A stretch of 16,045 bases of DNA from Bacteroidota bacterium (GTDB lineage Bacteria > Bacteroidota > Bacteroidia > Cytophagales > Cyclobacteriaceae). The stretch spans positions 1 to 16,045 of the forward strand of contig JAEYXN010000101.1 in assembly GCA_023431285.1 (NCBI GenBank). Direction: 5' to 3'. The notes under the pieces were generated by a model that was not told the origin of the DNA, made no database searches, and saw only the letters and a program-made list of their open reading frames with translations. The position numbers and the translations under genes are program-made. This document shows positions 6,760-14,459 of this stretch, piece by piece; within the stretch, counting starts at the first letter, position 1, and each line of letters opens with the position of its first letter.

Positions 6760-8844
6760 ATGGATCAGCAGCGATTAATACTTGAGTCGTCACCCGCGTG
6801 GATCTTTGGATGCCTAGCCATAGCTGCAGGTCTTGCTTACCTTCTATATAGAGGGAGGCACCCATGGTCTAAGAACTGGAATTATGCGCTCACAGCGTTA
6901 AGGTTTGGCCTTTTCTTCGGAATACTGTTCTTACTGCTCGGGCCTATCGTAAAGCAGGTAACAAATCTGTTTGAAAAGCCGCTGTTTGTCGTATTGTATG
7001 ACAATTCTGCGTCTGTTGAGGAAACTTCAGGAAAAGGAACGCTATCCAAAGTTCAAGGAGATCTCGCCGACGTTAGCAGAGATTTGGAAACCCGCGATTT
7101 CGAAGTCCATCAGTTAACATTGCAGGGAACTCCAGCGGATACCATCCGCTTCGACGGAACGTCAACTGACCTCCACGGCGCTCTTCGAAATCTGCATCAG
7201 GAGTATGAAGGAAGAAACCTCGCCGGAGTAATTCTTCCGAGTGACGGAATATATAATGCCGGTCTATCCCCGTTATTCGGAAACTATAAATTCCCGGTAT
7301 ACACTATTGGCCTGGGTGACACCACCGAGCGCTCGGACATCGCCATAAGAAATGTTTCCTACAATCGGATCGCGTACCAGGGGAACAAATTTCCAGTAAG
7401 GGTAGAGCTGCAATTGAGAAACATGGCTGATCAAAACGTGACCGTCGATCTTTCACAGAATGGTAAGGTTGTAGAGACCATCACAAAAAAAGCGGAACGC
7501 AACCAGCTTGCTGTTTTTGATTTTCAACCAACAGCCAGCGAACAGGGAATTCAAAAACTTGATGTGGTTGTTCATAAGAAACCAGAGGAATACAACAGCA
7601 GGAACAACCACAGCTCGTTGTTCGTGGAAGTTGTGGAAGGAAAAAAGAAGATACTTCTTATAGCGGCAACAGCGCATCCTGACATAAAACCACTTCGCGA
7701 AATAGTGGAGCAAAATTCCAACTATGAATTTCTTCTCCACATCCCGGGCGTCGCAGAAAACGATCTCAAGAAAACAAAGCAAGATGAAATAGATCTGGTC
7801 ATTCTTCATCAGGCTCCCGATGTTCGTGGACGTTCCAATGCAGCTTTTCAGCAATTCATTCGGTCCAAAGCTTCCCTTCTTTTGGTTCTCGGACAGGCCT
7901 CCGATCTCCGGGTGCTTGCGCAGAATAACATGCCTGTGAGGTTTGATTCTCCTCCACGGGAGTTCGACCAGGTCACACCGGTAACTAATCCCGCTTTCAG
8001 CAATTTTTCCCTCACGCCAGAGTCAAGCACAGTCTTAACTGACTACCCTCCGGTATCCGTGCATTTCGGCAGAATCAGAATTCCTCTTACAGCAACACCT
8101 GTATTGTATCAACGCGTCGGAAGTGTCTCTACTGAAAAGCCACTGCTTGCAATCGATAACCAGGACGGAAGAAAAATCGGCGTCATGTTAGGGGAAGGGT
8201 TGTGGCGCTGGCGTTTAAATGAATACGATCGAACTGAAAAGACCGAAGGTTTCGATGAACTTTTCGGGAAACTCATCCAATATCTCAGCACTACAGACGA
8301 CAAACGTAAATTCAAGAGTTACCCGTTACGTCAGGACTTCTCCGATACCGAGAGCGTTGTTTTTGAAAGCCAGGTCTACAATGACATCTTCGAACCTGTC
8401 TATGGAAACAAGATTGACATTACGATCACAGGCGACAGCGGAACGAAGTCTTCATACAACTATGTCACCAGTCCTGGCAATACGAGGTACGAGATCGGTG
8501 GTTTGTCGGAAGGAGTTTATAAGTATGTGTCGCGCACCACAATCAACGGTCAGCCCGAAGAAGTAAAAGGACAGTTTGCCGTCATCGCGCGTCAGGCTGA
8601 GTTGCAAAATCTTACCGCCGACTATAACCTGCTTCGAAAACTTTCCGCGAACACCGGTGGAAAATTCTATTCTGCTTCGCAGACAGAAAATCTGAAGAAT
8701 GATCTGAGTAACCTGGAGGCGAGTTCCGTCATCCATTCTGAAGAATCCTATAACCACATGGTAAATCTCAAATGGATCTTCTGGCTATTCCTTATTCTCG
8801 TCAGCACGGAGTGGTTCGCACGCAAGTTCTTCGGGAGTTATTGA
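6760..8844 (+). CDS. Membrane-anchored VWA domain protein with GATase-like middle region
   Basis: The 694-residue protein has two N-terminal membrane segments (about 13-30 and 46-64) and one at the C-terminus (about 671-686). The large part between is probably on the periplasmic side. A von Willebrand A domain begins at once after the second segment. Its metal site appears intact, with DNSAS (81-85) as the DxSxS motif, Thr136, and Asp162 in PSDG. Residues about 295-385 (ILLIA, LVILHQ, LLLVLGQ) read like a class I glutamine amidotransferase-like fold, but I see no catalytic Cys nucleophile elbow. A GEGLWRWR motif is at 478-485, and a beta-rich stretch follows. The layout resembles uncharacterised Bacteroidota VWA membrane proteins related to Bat-type proteins. 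Function is unknown; metal-dependent protein binding is a family-level inference. It is last in the rightward run. Confidence 0.85.
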   Translation: MDQQRLILESSPAWIFGCLAIAAGLAYLLYRGRHPWSKNWNYALTALRFGLFFGILFLLLGPIVKQVTNLFEKPLFVVLYDNSASVEETSGKGTLSKVQGDLADVSRDLETRDFEVHQLTLQGTPADTIRFDGTSTDLHGALRNLHQEYEGRNLAGVILPSDGIYNAGLSPLFGNYKFPVYTIGLGDTTERSDIAIRNVSYNRIAYQGNKFPVRVELQLRNMADQNVTVDLSQNGKVVETITKKAERNQLAVFDFQPTASEQGIQKLDVVVHKKPEEYNSRNNHSSLFVEVVEGKKKILLIAATAHPDIKPLREIVEQNSNYEFLLHIPGVAENDLKKTKQDEIDLVILHQAPDVRGRSNAAFQQFIRSKASLLLVLGQASDLRVLAQNNMPVRFDSPPREFDQVTPVTNPAFSNFSLTPESSTVLTDYPPVSVHFGRIRIPLTATPVLYQRVGSVSTEKPLLAIDNQDGRKIGVMLGEGLWRWRLNEYDRTEKTEGFDELFGKLIQYLSTTDDKRKFKSYPLRQDFSDTESVVFESQVYNDIFEPVYGNKIDITITGDSGTKSSYNYVTSPGNTRYEIGGLSEGVYKYVSRTTINGQPEEVKGQFAVIARQAELQNLTADYNLLRKLSANTGGKFYSASQTENLKNDLSNLEASSVIHSEESYNHMVNLKWIFWLFLILVSTEWFARKFFGSY

Positions 8845-8860
8845 CGAGACTGGCATAAAA

Positions 8861-8887
8861 TGAAAAAGCCACCGTTTCAGGTGGCTT
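8861..8887 (-). terminator. Terminator between convergent VWA and clpC genes
   Basis: AAGCCACC (8866-8873) pairs with GGTGGCTT (8880-8887) around a 6-nt loop. Read leftward, after clpC, the stem runs straight into a T tract. Rightward, after the VWA gene, it is followed by only a weak T-rich stretch. It probably ends clpC transcription well and VWA transcription less well. Confidence 0.85.
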
Positions 8888-8909
8888 CTTCGACTTATTA
8901 AACTTTGTC

Positions 8910-11450
8910 TTATTCGCTCTTCTTCTCTTTAGAAGAAGATTTTGCTTTCTTAACCTTAATGGTAAGCACATCTGCTTTGCCATCGTAGTCAGCCTGGATG
9001 GTTCCGCCTTCTTCGACTTCACCGCGAAGGATCTCTTCTGCTACCGGATCTTCCAGATACTTCTGGATGGCCCGGTTAAGAGGACGAGCGCCAAACTGGT
9101 GATCATATCCTTTCTCAGCTAAAAAGTCTTTCGCCTTATCTGTCAGCTCAACGTTGTAGCCAAGCTGGATGATACGATCGAACAGTTTCTTGAGAGTGAT
9201 GTCGATGATCTTATGAATGTGTTCGCGCTGAAGCGAGTTGAACACGATCACATCGTCCAGACGGTTTAGGAACTCAGGGCTGAAGGCGCGTTTCAGAGCA
9301 TTCTGAATCGTCAACTTCATGTGCTCTTCTTCACTCTCCCGTTTCGCCGCGGTTGCAAACCCGATTCCGGTTCCGAAATCTTTCAGATCACGAACACCGA
9401 TGTTCGAAGTCATGATGATGATTGTGTTACGGAAGTCGACACGGCGGCCAAGACCGTCAGTGAGAATTCCATCGTCCAGAACCTGAAGCAGGATGTTGAA
9501 AACATCAGGGTGAGCTTTCTCGATCTCATCAAGGAGCACTACTGAATACGGCTTCCGTCTCACCTTTTCAGTGAGCTGACCACCTTCTTCGTAACCAACA
9601 TATCCCGGAGGAGCTCCGACGAGTCTTGACACAGAGAATTTCTCCATGTATTCACTCATATCTATCCGGACAAGAGCATCTTCCTTATCGAAGAGGTATG
9701 TTGCAAGAACCTTGGCAAGCTCGGTTTTTCCAACCCCGGTTGGGCCCAGGAAAATAAACGAACCTATTGGCTTCTTGGGATCTTTCAATCCTACGCGGGT
9801 ACGCTGGATTGCTTTCACCAGTTTCTTGATCGCTTCCTCCTGACCGATTACTTTTCCGCTCAACTCGTCGGCCATATTGAGAAGCTTGTTGCTTTCCTTC
9901 TGCGCGATCCGTTTAGTAGGAATACCAGTCATCATTGCAATCACATCCGCAACGTTGTCTTCGTTTACAGTATACTTTTCAGTACGGGTTTTCTCTTCCC
10001 ACTTTGCTTTCGCGATTTCCAGTTGCTCGATGAGCTTCTTCTCGCGATCGCGAAGCTGAGCAGCTTCCTCATACTTCTGACTCTTCACCACACGGTTCTT
10101 TTCCTTCTTCACATCCTCAATCGCCTCTTCGAACTTCACGATATCCTCAGGGACGTGGATGTTATTGATGTGCACTCGCGCACCGGCTTCGTCCATTACG
10201 TCGATAGCCTTGTCTGGAAGATACCTGTCGCTGATGTAGCGGTCTGACAACTTCACACAAGCCTCGAGGGCCTCTTTAGTATAGATGACGTGGTGGTGAT
10301 CTTCGTATTTTTCTTTGATGTTCTCAAGGATCTGGACAGTTTCTTCAGGAGTGGTTGAATCAACCATTACCATCTGGAACCGTCTTGCCAGCGCGCCGTC
10401 TTTCTCAATGTACTGACGGTACTCATCAAGAGTCGTTGCGCCAATGCATTGGATCTCGCCACGGGCTAGGGCAGGCTTGAACATGTTGGACGCATCCAGT
10501 GAGCCGGAAGCGCCACCTGCACCAACAATAGTATGAAGCTCATCAATGAAGAGGATCACGTCAGGAGACTTCTCCAGTTCGTTCATCACTGCCTTCATTC
10601 TTTCTTCAAACTGACCACGGTATTTTGTACCAGCGACCAATGAAGCCAGGTCAAGAGTTACGACGCGCTTGCCAAACAATACGCGCGATACCTTCTTCTG
10701 GATGATCCTGAGAGCAAGGCCTTCCGCGATCGCAGTCTTACCTACCCCGGGTTCACCTATAAGGATCGGATTGTTCTTCTTTCTTCTTGAAAGGATCTGC
10801 GCGACGCGTTCGATCTCCTTTTCCCGACCTACGATAGGATCAAGCTTGTTGTCCTCAGCAAGTCTGGTGAGATCGCGTCCGAAGTTATCGAGGACAGGAG
10901 TCCGCGACTTCTCGGTTCCTTTTTTCTCTTTGCCTCCGCCGCCGGCACCTGCTCCGAATATTTTTGATGAATCGTCATCCGGATCGTCTGTGTCCTGTGA
11001 AGCCATGGGGCCCTCGTTCTGATACTCCAGCATCTCTTTAACGGTTTCGTAGTTGACGTCGAACTTATTAAGAATCTGGGTTCCCAGATTGTCCTGATCG
11101 CGAAGTATTGATAGCAACAAATGCTCTGTACCAATGAGCTGAGCCTTGAAGATCTTAGCCTCGAGATAGGTGATCTTCAAAACTTTTTCAGAAGCCTTGG
11201 TAAGAGGAATGTTTGCCAGGTTCTTGATCTGATGCGTCGCTGTTCCTTTAGAAATCTTTTCGATTTCATTACGCAGCTCATCAAGCGGTACGCCTAATTT
11301 CTTCAACACTCCCACGGCGACACCTTCTCCTTCCCGGATCATTCCGAGAATAAGATGCTCGGTGCCAATGTAGTCGTGGCCCAGTCGTAACGCTTCTTCC
11401 CGGCTCAGTGAGATTACTTCTTTTACCCGGTTGGAAAATTTAGCCTCCAT
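8910..11450 (-). CDS. clpC: ClpC-type AAA+ unfoldase
   Basis: The 846-residue protein has two N-terminal Clp repeats (about 1-145) and a Gly/Ser/Lys-rich linker (about 150-185). D1 ATPase follows with Walker A GEPGVGKT (232-239) and Walker B VILFIDE (298-304). A UVR/middle segment covers about 444-480. D2 has Walker A GPTGVGKT (569-576) and Walker B VVLLDE (637-642). The UVR segment and short middle domain mark ClpC rather than ClpB or ClpA. ClpC unfolds proteins and feeds them to ClpP, often with adaptor proteins; clpP is not in the window. The linker between N-domain and D1 is longer and richer in Gly/Lys than usual, and the C-terminus ends in a Ser/Lys-rich tail. It follows the wbqC-like gene after 92 bp. 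A weak -7-like element is at 11473-11480. Confidence 0.97.
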   Translation of the reverse strand: MEAKFSNRVKEVISLSREEALRLGHDYIGTEHLILGMIREGEGVAVGVLKKLGVPLDELRNEIEKISKGTATHQIKNLANIPLTKASEKVLKITYLEAKIFKAQLIGTEHLLLSILRDQDNLGTQILNKFDVNYETVKEMLEYQNEGPMASQDTDDPDDDSSKIFGAGAGGGGKEKKGTEKSRTPVLDNFGRDLTRLAEDNKLDPIVGREKEIERVAQILSRRKKNNPILIGEPGVGKTAIAEGLALRIIQKKVSRVLFGKRVVTLDLASLVAGTKYRGQFEERMKAVMNELEKSPDVILFIDELHTIVGAGGASGSLDASNMFKPALARGEIQCIGATTLDEYRQYIEKDGALARRFQMVMVDSTTPEETVQILENIKEKYEDHHHVIYTKEALEACVKLSDRYISDRYLPDKAIDVMDEAGARVHINNIHVPEDIVKFEEAIEDVKKEKNRVVKSQKYEEAAQLRDREKKLIEQLEIAKAKWEEKTRTEKYTVNEDNVADVIAMMTGIPTKRIAQKESNKLLNMADELSGKVIGQEEAIKKLVKAIQRTRVGLKDPKKPIGSFIFLGPTGVGKTELAKVLATYLFDKEDALVRIDMSEYMEKFSVSRLVGAPPGYVGYEEGGQLTEKVRRKPYSVVLLDEIEKAHPDVFNILLQVLDDGILTDGLGRRVDFRNTIIIMTSNIGVRDLKDFGTGIGFATAAKRESEEEHMKLTIQNALKRAFSPEFLNRLDDVIVFNSLQREHIHKIIDITLKKLFDRIIQLGYNVELTDKAKDFLAEKGYDHQFGARPLNRAIQKYLEDPVAEEILRGEVEEGGTIQADYDGKADVLTIKVKKAKSSSKEKKSE

Positions 11451-11472
11451 ATAAAAAGTGAAATGATTAGTG

Positions 11473-11480
11473 TAAATGTA
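11473..11480 (-). promoter_or_regulatory. Weak candidate -7 element for clpC
   Basis: Read leftward the bases are TACATTTA, which differ from TAnnTTTG only in the last base. It lies 22 bp before the clpC ATG, the same distance as the lipoprotein promoter. No TTG is found at the expected upstream spacing, so support is limited. Confidence 0.3.
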
Positions 11481-11542
11481 GAATTTTTTGGGTTTCCTAT
11501 GCTATCGAATCCCGAAGTTTTAATACCAAGTAAGAAACACAG

Positions 11543-12190
11543 TCAGTTTCGTATTTGTTCATTCTCTCTTGATAATGCGCGCACAATACGACCGGCTTCA
11601 GGCCCACAACAGAACACGAGATCGATAATACTGAGATCTTCTACAAATGAATTGCCAAATACCTGGATATAAGGAACCGGTCGGAATAAATCTTCTGTCG
11701 CGGGCTTCTCCTTGTCTGATAATCGTCCTCTGAAGTCCCAGACATCGTTTGAATAACTTTTATTATAAGCTGTCGTTTCTTCCACGCGAACGTTTGCCCT
11801 CAGCCATTGAAGACACAATGTCAGCAATTCGTAATTCAGGTCGTACAAAAATTCATGTCCCCGACCCAGTATTACTCGGAGATCATCAGCATAATGCTCG
11901 AAGAAAGGAGCCTTCCCGTAAGCGCTCTGAATGGACCGCCAATGATGGTTCAGCCACTTCTGAGAATGGTCTACCCTGATATCACTTATAGCTACTTTGC
12001 CATGCCTTCCTTTCAAAGGTATACTCAGACAATCCCTGCCATGCTCAGTGTTTATGTAACACCTGCTTCGGTAAGATTGTTTGACGAAGTGCTCATGCTT
12101 CTCGAGTAGTATTGACTCTCCCTTCAATGCCAGAGAGAACCACGCGATGCCTGGCAGATAATGGATTTCGATAAGAGAAGTCACGCGCAA
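11543..12190 (-). CDS. WbqC-like family protein
   Basis: The 215-residue protein matches the WbqC-like family by memory of its motifs. These are an N-terminal IEIHYLPGIAWF, then KQSYRSRCYI (37-46) and the signature WRSIQSAYGKAPFFEHY (84-100). Members are often found with O-antigen or capsule loci, and in Bacteroidota also as solitary housekeeping-region genes; no enzymatic activity is firmly established to my knowledge. There is no methionine codon anywhere in the frame, and a TAA stop lies only 6 bp before the TTG at 12190. The start must therefore be TTG at 12190 or GTG at 12184, both of which fit the short family N-terminus. It lies between the yciO-like gene (69 bp upstream) and clpC (92 bp downstream), all leftward. 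Confidence 0.82.
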   Translation of the reverse strand: MRVTSLIEIHYLPGIAWFSLALKGESILLEKHEHFVKQSYRSRCYINTEHGRDCLSIPLKGRHGKVAISDIRVDHSQKWLNHHWRSIQSAYGKAPFFEHYADDLRVILGRGHEFLYDLNYELLTLCLQWLRANVRVEETTAYNKSYSNDVWDFRGRLSDKEKPATEDLFRPVPYIQVFGNSFVEDLSIIDLVFCCGPEAGRIVRALSRENEQIRN

Positions 12191-12259
12191 ATATTAAATT
12201 CTAAACCGCTGTCTGTCAGCCAGACTTTTGTCTCTAAAATTGATGTCCCTGGTCAATGA

Positions 12260-12889
12260 TCACAGAAGGCTATCAACATCTCCCGCTGCATTTCTTACCA
12301 CCACAATTTCCGGTCCGGTACAGTCGAGGACTGAGGATGGAACATTGTTGCCAGGTCCTCCATCAATTACAATGTCGACCAGATTACGGAAATCTTCGAA
12401 CATCTCTTCAGGATCAGTGGTGTATGCCTTGATCTTGTCATCGTCCTTAATCGATGATGTAATGATCGGATTGCCCAACTCACGAACGAGCACGTTTGGG
12501 ATGGCGTGGTCCGGAATGCGCACACCAACTGTCTTCTTGTTGACATCCAATATCCGCGGAACTTTGCTGCTGGATTCAAGAATGAAAGTATAAGGACCGG
12601 GAAGAGCCTTCTTTAAAAGTTTGAATACAGGTGTGTCGATCCGGCGGACGAACTCAGCGATCTGAGCAAGATCGTTACAGATGAATGACAGATCCAGCTT
12701 GTTCGGTTTGATCCCCATCACGTCGCATACCCTGGCCACTGCCTTCCTGTTCATCAGGTCGCACCCAATACCATATATAGTATCCGTGGGATAAATGATC
12801 ACACCACCACCTTTCAATTTCTCTACCACCCGCGCGATTTTCCGCATCTCCGGATTTATTGGATGGATTTTTAACAACTCTGCTGACAT
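12260..12889 (-). CDS. Sua5/YciO/YrdC family protein, YciO-like subgroup
   Basis: The 209-residue protein is one YrdC-fold domain. It aligns well with E. coli YciO from the first residues (KIHPINPEMR against a similar IHPDNPQ opening). It includes GGGVIIYPTDTIYGIGC (27-43), LPGPYTFIL (96-104) and VGVRIP (121-126). TsaC/Sua5 proteins make threonylcarbamoyl-AMP for tRNA t6A modification and carry KxR and SxN motifs. Here the first region reads KPNK (61-64) and the second TSSI (144-147), so both signatures are altered, as in YciO. I therefore call the subgroup but not the TsaC function. The start ATG at 12889 lies only 4 bp after a good -7 promoter element, so the mRNA may be almost leaderless. 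The wbqC-like gene follows in the same direction. Confidence 0.88.
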   Translation of the reverse strand: MSAELLKIHPINPEMRKIARVVEKLKGGGVIIYPTDTIYGIGCDLMNRKAVARVCDVMGIKPNKLDLSFICNDLAQIAEFVRRIDTPVFKLLKKALPGPYTFILESSSKVPRILDVNKKTVGVRIPDHAIPNVLVRELGNPIITSSIKDDDKIKAYTTDPEEMFEDFRNLVDIVIDGGPGNNVPSSVLDCTGPEIVVVRNAAGDVDSLL

Positions 12890-12893
12890 GGAT

Positions 12894-12921
12894 CAAAATT
12901 AAGCGTTCGATTAGTAACAAA
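12894..12921 (-). promoter_or_regulatory. Bacteroidota promoter for the yciO-like gene
   Basis: Read leftward TTTG (12921-12918), 16 bases of spacer, then TAATTTTG (12901-12894), a full match to TAnnTTTG. The spacer is slightly shorter than usual. Only 4 bp separate the -7 element from the ATG, so transcription would begin at or next to the start codon. Confidence 0.6.
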
Positions 12922-12981
12922 CGATGATCTGTGTGCGATTCTCACCGAAACCGTTGTTCCCTTTTTATGGCATGAATTGTT

Positions 12982-12989
12982 TAATTTTA
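12982..12989 (+). promoter_or_regulatory. Weak candidate -7 element for mltG
   Basis: TAATTTTA differs from TAnnTTTG only at the last base and lies 16 bp before the mltG ATG. A TTG at 12954-12956 is 25 bp upstream, longer than the usual spacing. The 116-bp gap between yciO-like and mltG must hold promoters in both directions, which favours this site despite the mismatch. Confidence 0.35.
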
Positions 12990-13005
12990 CCGCCGAATCC
13001 GATTT

Positions 13006-14052
13006 ATGAGACCCAGTAAGCGACTAATTCTTTTTCTTTTCCTGGCCATCCTTGGCATTTCCTTCGTGTTCTATGCATGGCAGATAATGTACACTCCCAA
13101 TATTCTGGTTGCCAAGGAAGACCGGGTGATTTTCATCAAGAATGGCGATAACTTCAAGGCCGTTCAGAAACTACTTCACGAAGGCGATATCGTCCAGGAC
13201 CTGATGTCCTTCAGCTTCCTGGCGAGGTTGATGGACTACGATGAGAACATCAAAGCAGGAAGGTTTGTCCTCAGAAAAAACATGACCAACCTGGAGGCTA
13301 TCCGAACACTACGCTCGGGATTTCAGGAGCCGGTGCAGGTAACGTTCAACAATGTCAGGTTGATTTCAGAGCTTGCCGAGAAAATTACCAGGAATCTTTC
13401 GATCACTCCAACGGAGTTCGAGGCAGCCCTGATCCAGTTTGCCGGCACCAATCCCTACGGGTTCACAAAAGATAATGTGATAAGCATGTTCATCCCCAAC
13501 ACATACGAGGTGTATTACAACGTATCCTCTCAAGGGTTGGTGGAACGAATGCATGAAGAGTATGAAAAATTCTGGACCGACGAACGCAAGGCGAAAGCCA
13601 AGGCTGTTGGCCTGACACAGTTGGAGGTTTCAACACTGGCGTCAATCGTGCAGGCTGAAACCATTCGTGATGATGAAGCTCCTGTTATTGCAAGCCTTTA
13701 CCTAAACCGGTTAAAGGTAGGCATGCCGTTGCAGGCAGATCCGACGCTTGTTTTTGCTTCCGGTGATTTTTCTTTGAAGCGTGTTCTGAATGAGCATAAA
13801 GAAATTGATTCACCTTATAACACTTACAAAAATGCCGGATTACCTCCCGGGCCGATAAACATGCCACACATCAAATCTATTGACGCGGTGTTGAACCACG
13901 CCAATACAAATTATATCTACATGTGTGCTAAGGAGGATTTCTCCGGCCGTCATAATTTCACGCATGACTATAATCAACACATGCGAAACGCCGTCAAGTA
14001 TCAACGCGCGCTGACGATCGAACAAAAGAAAGCGGCAAAACTAAATAAGTGA
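13006..14052 (+). CDS. mltG: Endolytic murein transglycosylase MltG
   Basis: The 348-residue protein is of the YceG/MltG type. A short basic N-terminus and one membrane segment (about 8-28) anchor it in the inner membrane, with the rest periplasmic. A LysM-like region covers roughly 40-105, followed by the catalytic domain. The catalytic Glu is Glu218 in SIVQAETI, followed by the family hallmarks ASLYLNRL (229-236), MPLQADPT (240-247) and YNTYKNAGLPPGPI (271-284). MltG cleaves nascent glycan strands and is thought to set their length during peptidoglycan synthesis. The start ATG gives a normal anchor. Its TGA shares one base with the ATG of the thioesterase gene, indicating translational coupling. 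Motifs and length are normal. Confidence 0.96.
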   Translation: MRPSKRLILFLFLAILGISFVFYAWQIMYTPNILVAKEDRVIFIKNGDNFKAVQKLLHEGDIVQDLMSFSFLARLMDYDENIKAGRFVLRKNMTNLEAIRTLRSGFQEPVQVTFNNVRLISELAEKITRNLSITPTEFEAALIQFAGTNPYGFTKDNVISMFIPNTYEVYYNVSSQGLVERMHEEYEKFWTDERKAKAKAVGLTQLEVSTLASIVQAETIRDDEAPVIASLYLNRLKVGMPLQADPTLVFASGDFSLKRVLNEHKEIDSPYNTYKNAGLPPGPINMPHIKSIDAVLNHANTNYIYMCAKEDFSGRHNFTHDYNQHMRNAVKYQRALTIEQKKAAKLNK

Positions 14053-14459
14053 TGTATCAATCCCGCACTACTGTTCGAGTCAGGTATGGAGAAACGGATC
14101 AGATGGGATATGTTTACTACGGTGTCTATGCGATGTATTATGAGGTGGCTCGGGTGGAAAGCCTGCGACAGCTTGGAATGACCTATAAGGAAATCGAATC
14201 AATGGGCGTGATCATGCCTGTACTTGAAAATAAGTCAAGGTATCTTGCGCCGGGACGTTATGACGAACTTTTAACGATCGTGACAACCATTCGTGAAAAA
14301 CCAGGAGTAAAAATCCGGTTTGAATATGAAATTTTCAATCAGGACGAGAGACTGATCCATCAGGGTGAAACATTGCTGGCGTTCGTAAATCAAAAAACGA
14401 ACCGTCCGTGCCGGCCTCCCGAAGAGATGGAAAAAGTTCTCGCACCGTATTTCTCATGA
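14052..14459 (+). CDS. Acyl-CoA thioesterase-like hotdog protein (YbgC/4HBT type)
   Basis: The 135-residue protein is a single hotdog domain of the 4-hydroxybenzoyl-CoA thioesterase/YbgC type. The signature near the N-terminus reads VRYGETDQMGYVYYGVY, with the likely catalytic Asp at residue 16, then the central helix YYEVARVESLRQLG. No signal peptide is seen, so it is cytoplasmic and probably hydrolyses an acyl-CoA thioester of unknown chain type. I chose ATG at 14052, which overlaps the mltG stop as TGATG, over a GTG one codon earlier. The 3' end overlaps the next gene as ATGA. In proteobacteria YbgC is linked to the Tol-Pal envelope genes; here it sits between a murein enzyme and a membrane protein, so an envelope or phospholipid link is possible but inferred. 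Confidence 0.9.
   Translation: MYQSRTTVRVRYGETDQMGYVYYGVYAMYYEVARVESLRQLGMTYKEIESMGVIMPVLENKSRYLAPGRYDELLTIVTTIREKPGVKIRFEYEIFNQDERLIHQGETLLAFVNQKTNRPCRPPEEMEKVLAPYFS

Noticed and set aside
7453..7854. 133-codon leftward open frame inside the VWA gene
   Set aside because: It is antisense to a well-supported coding region, with no promoter or recognisable domain; its composition is that of a mirror frame.
12211..12225. Inverted repeat GTCTG / CAGAC between the yciO-like and wbqC-like genes
   Set aside because: The stem is only 5 bp, and on the leftward strand it has no following T tract, so it is not a convincing terminator.
14408..14455. Earlier ATG for the YihY/BrkB gene
   Set aside because: It overlaps the thioesterase by 52 bp, while the ATG at 14456 gives the common ATGA stop/start overlap.
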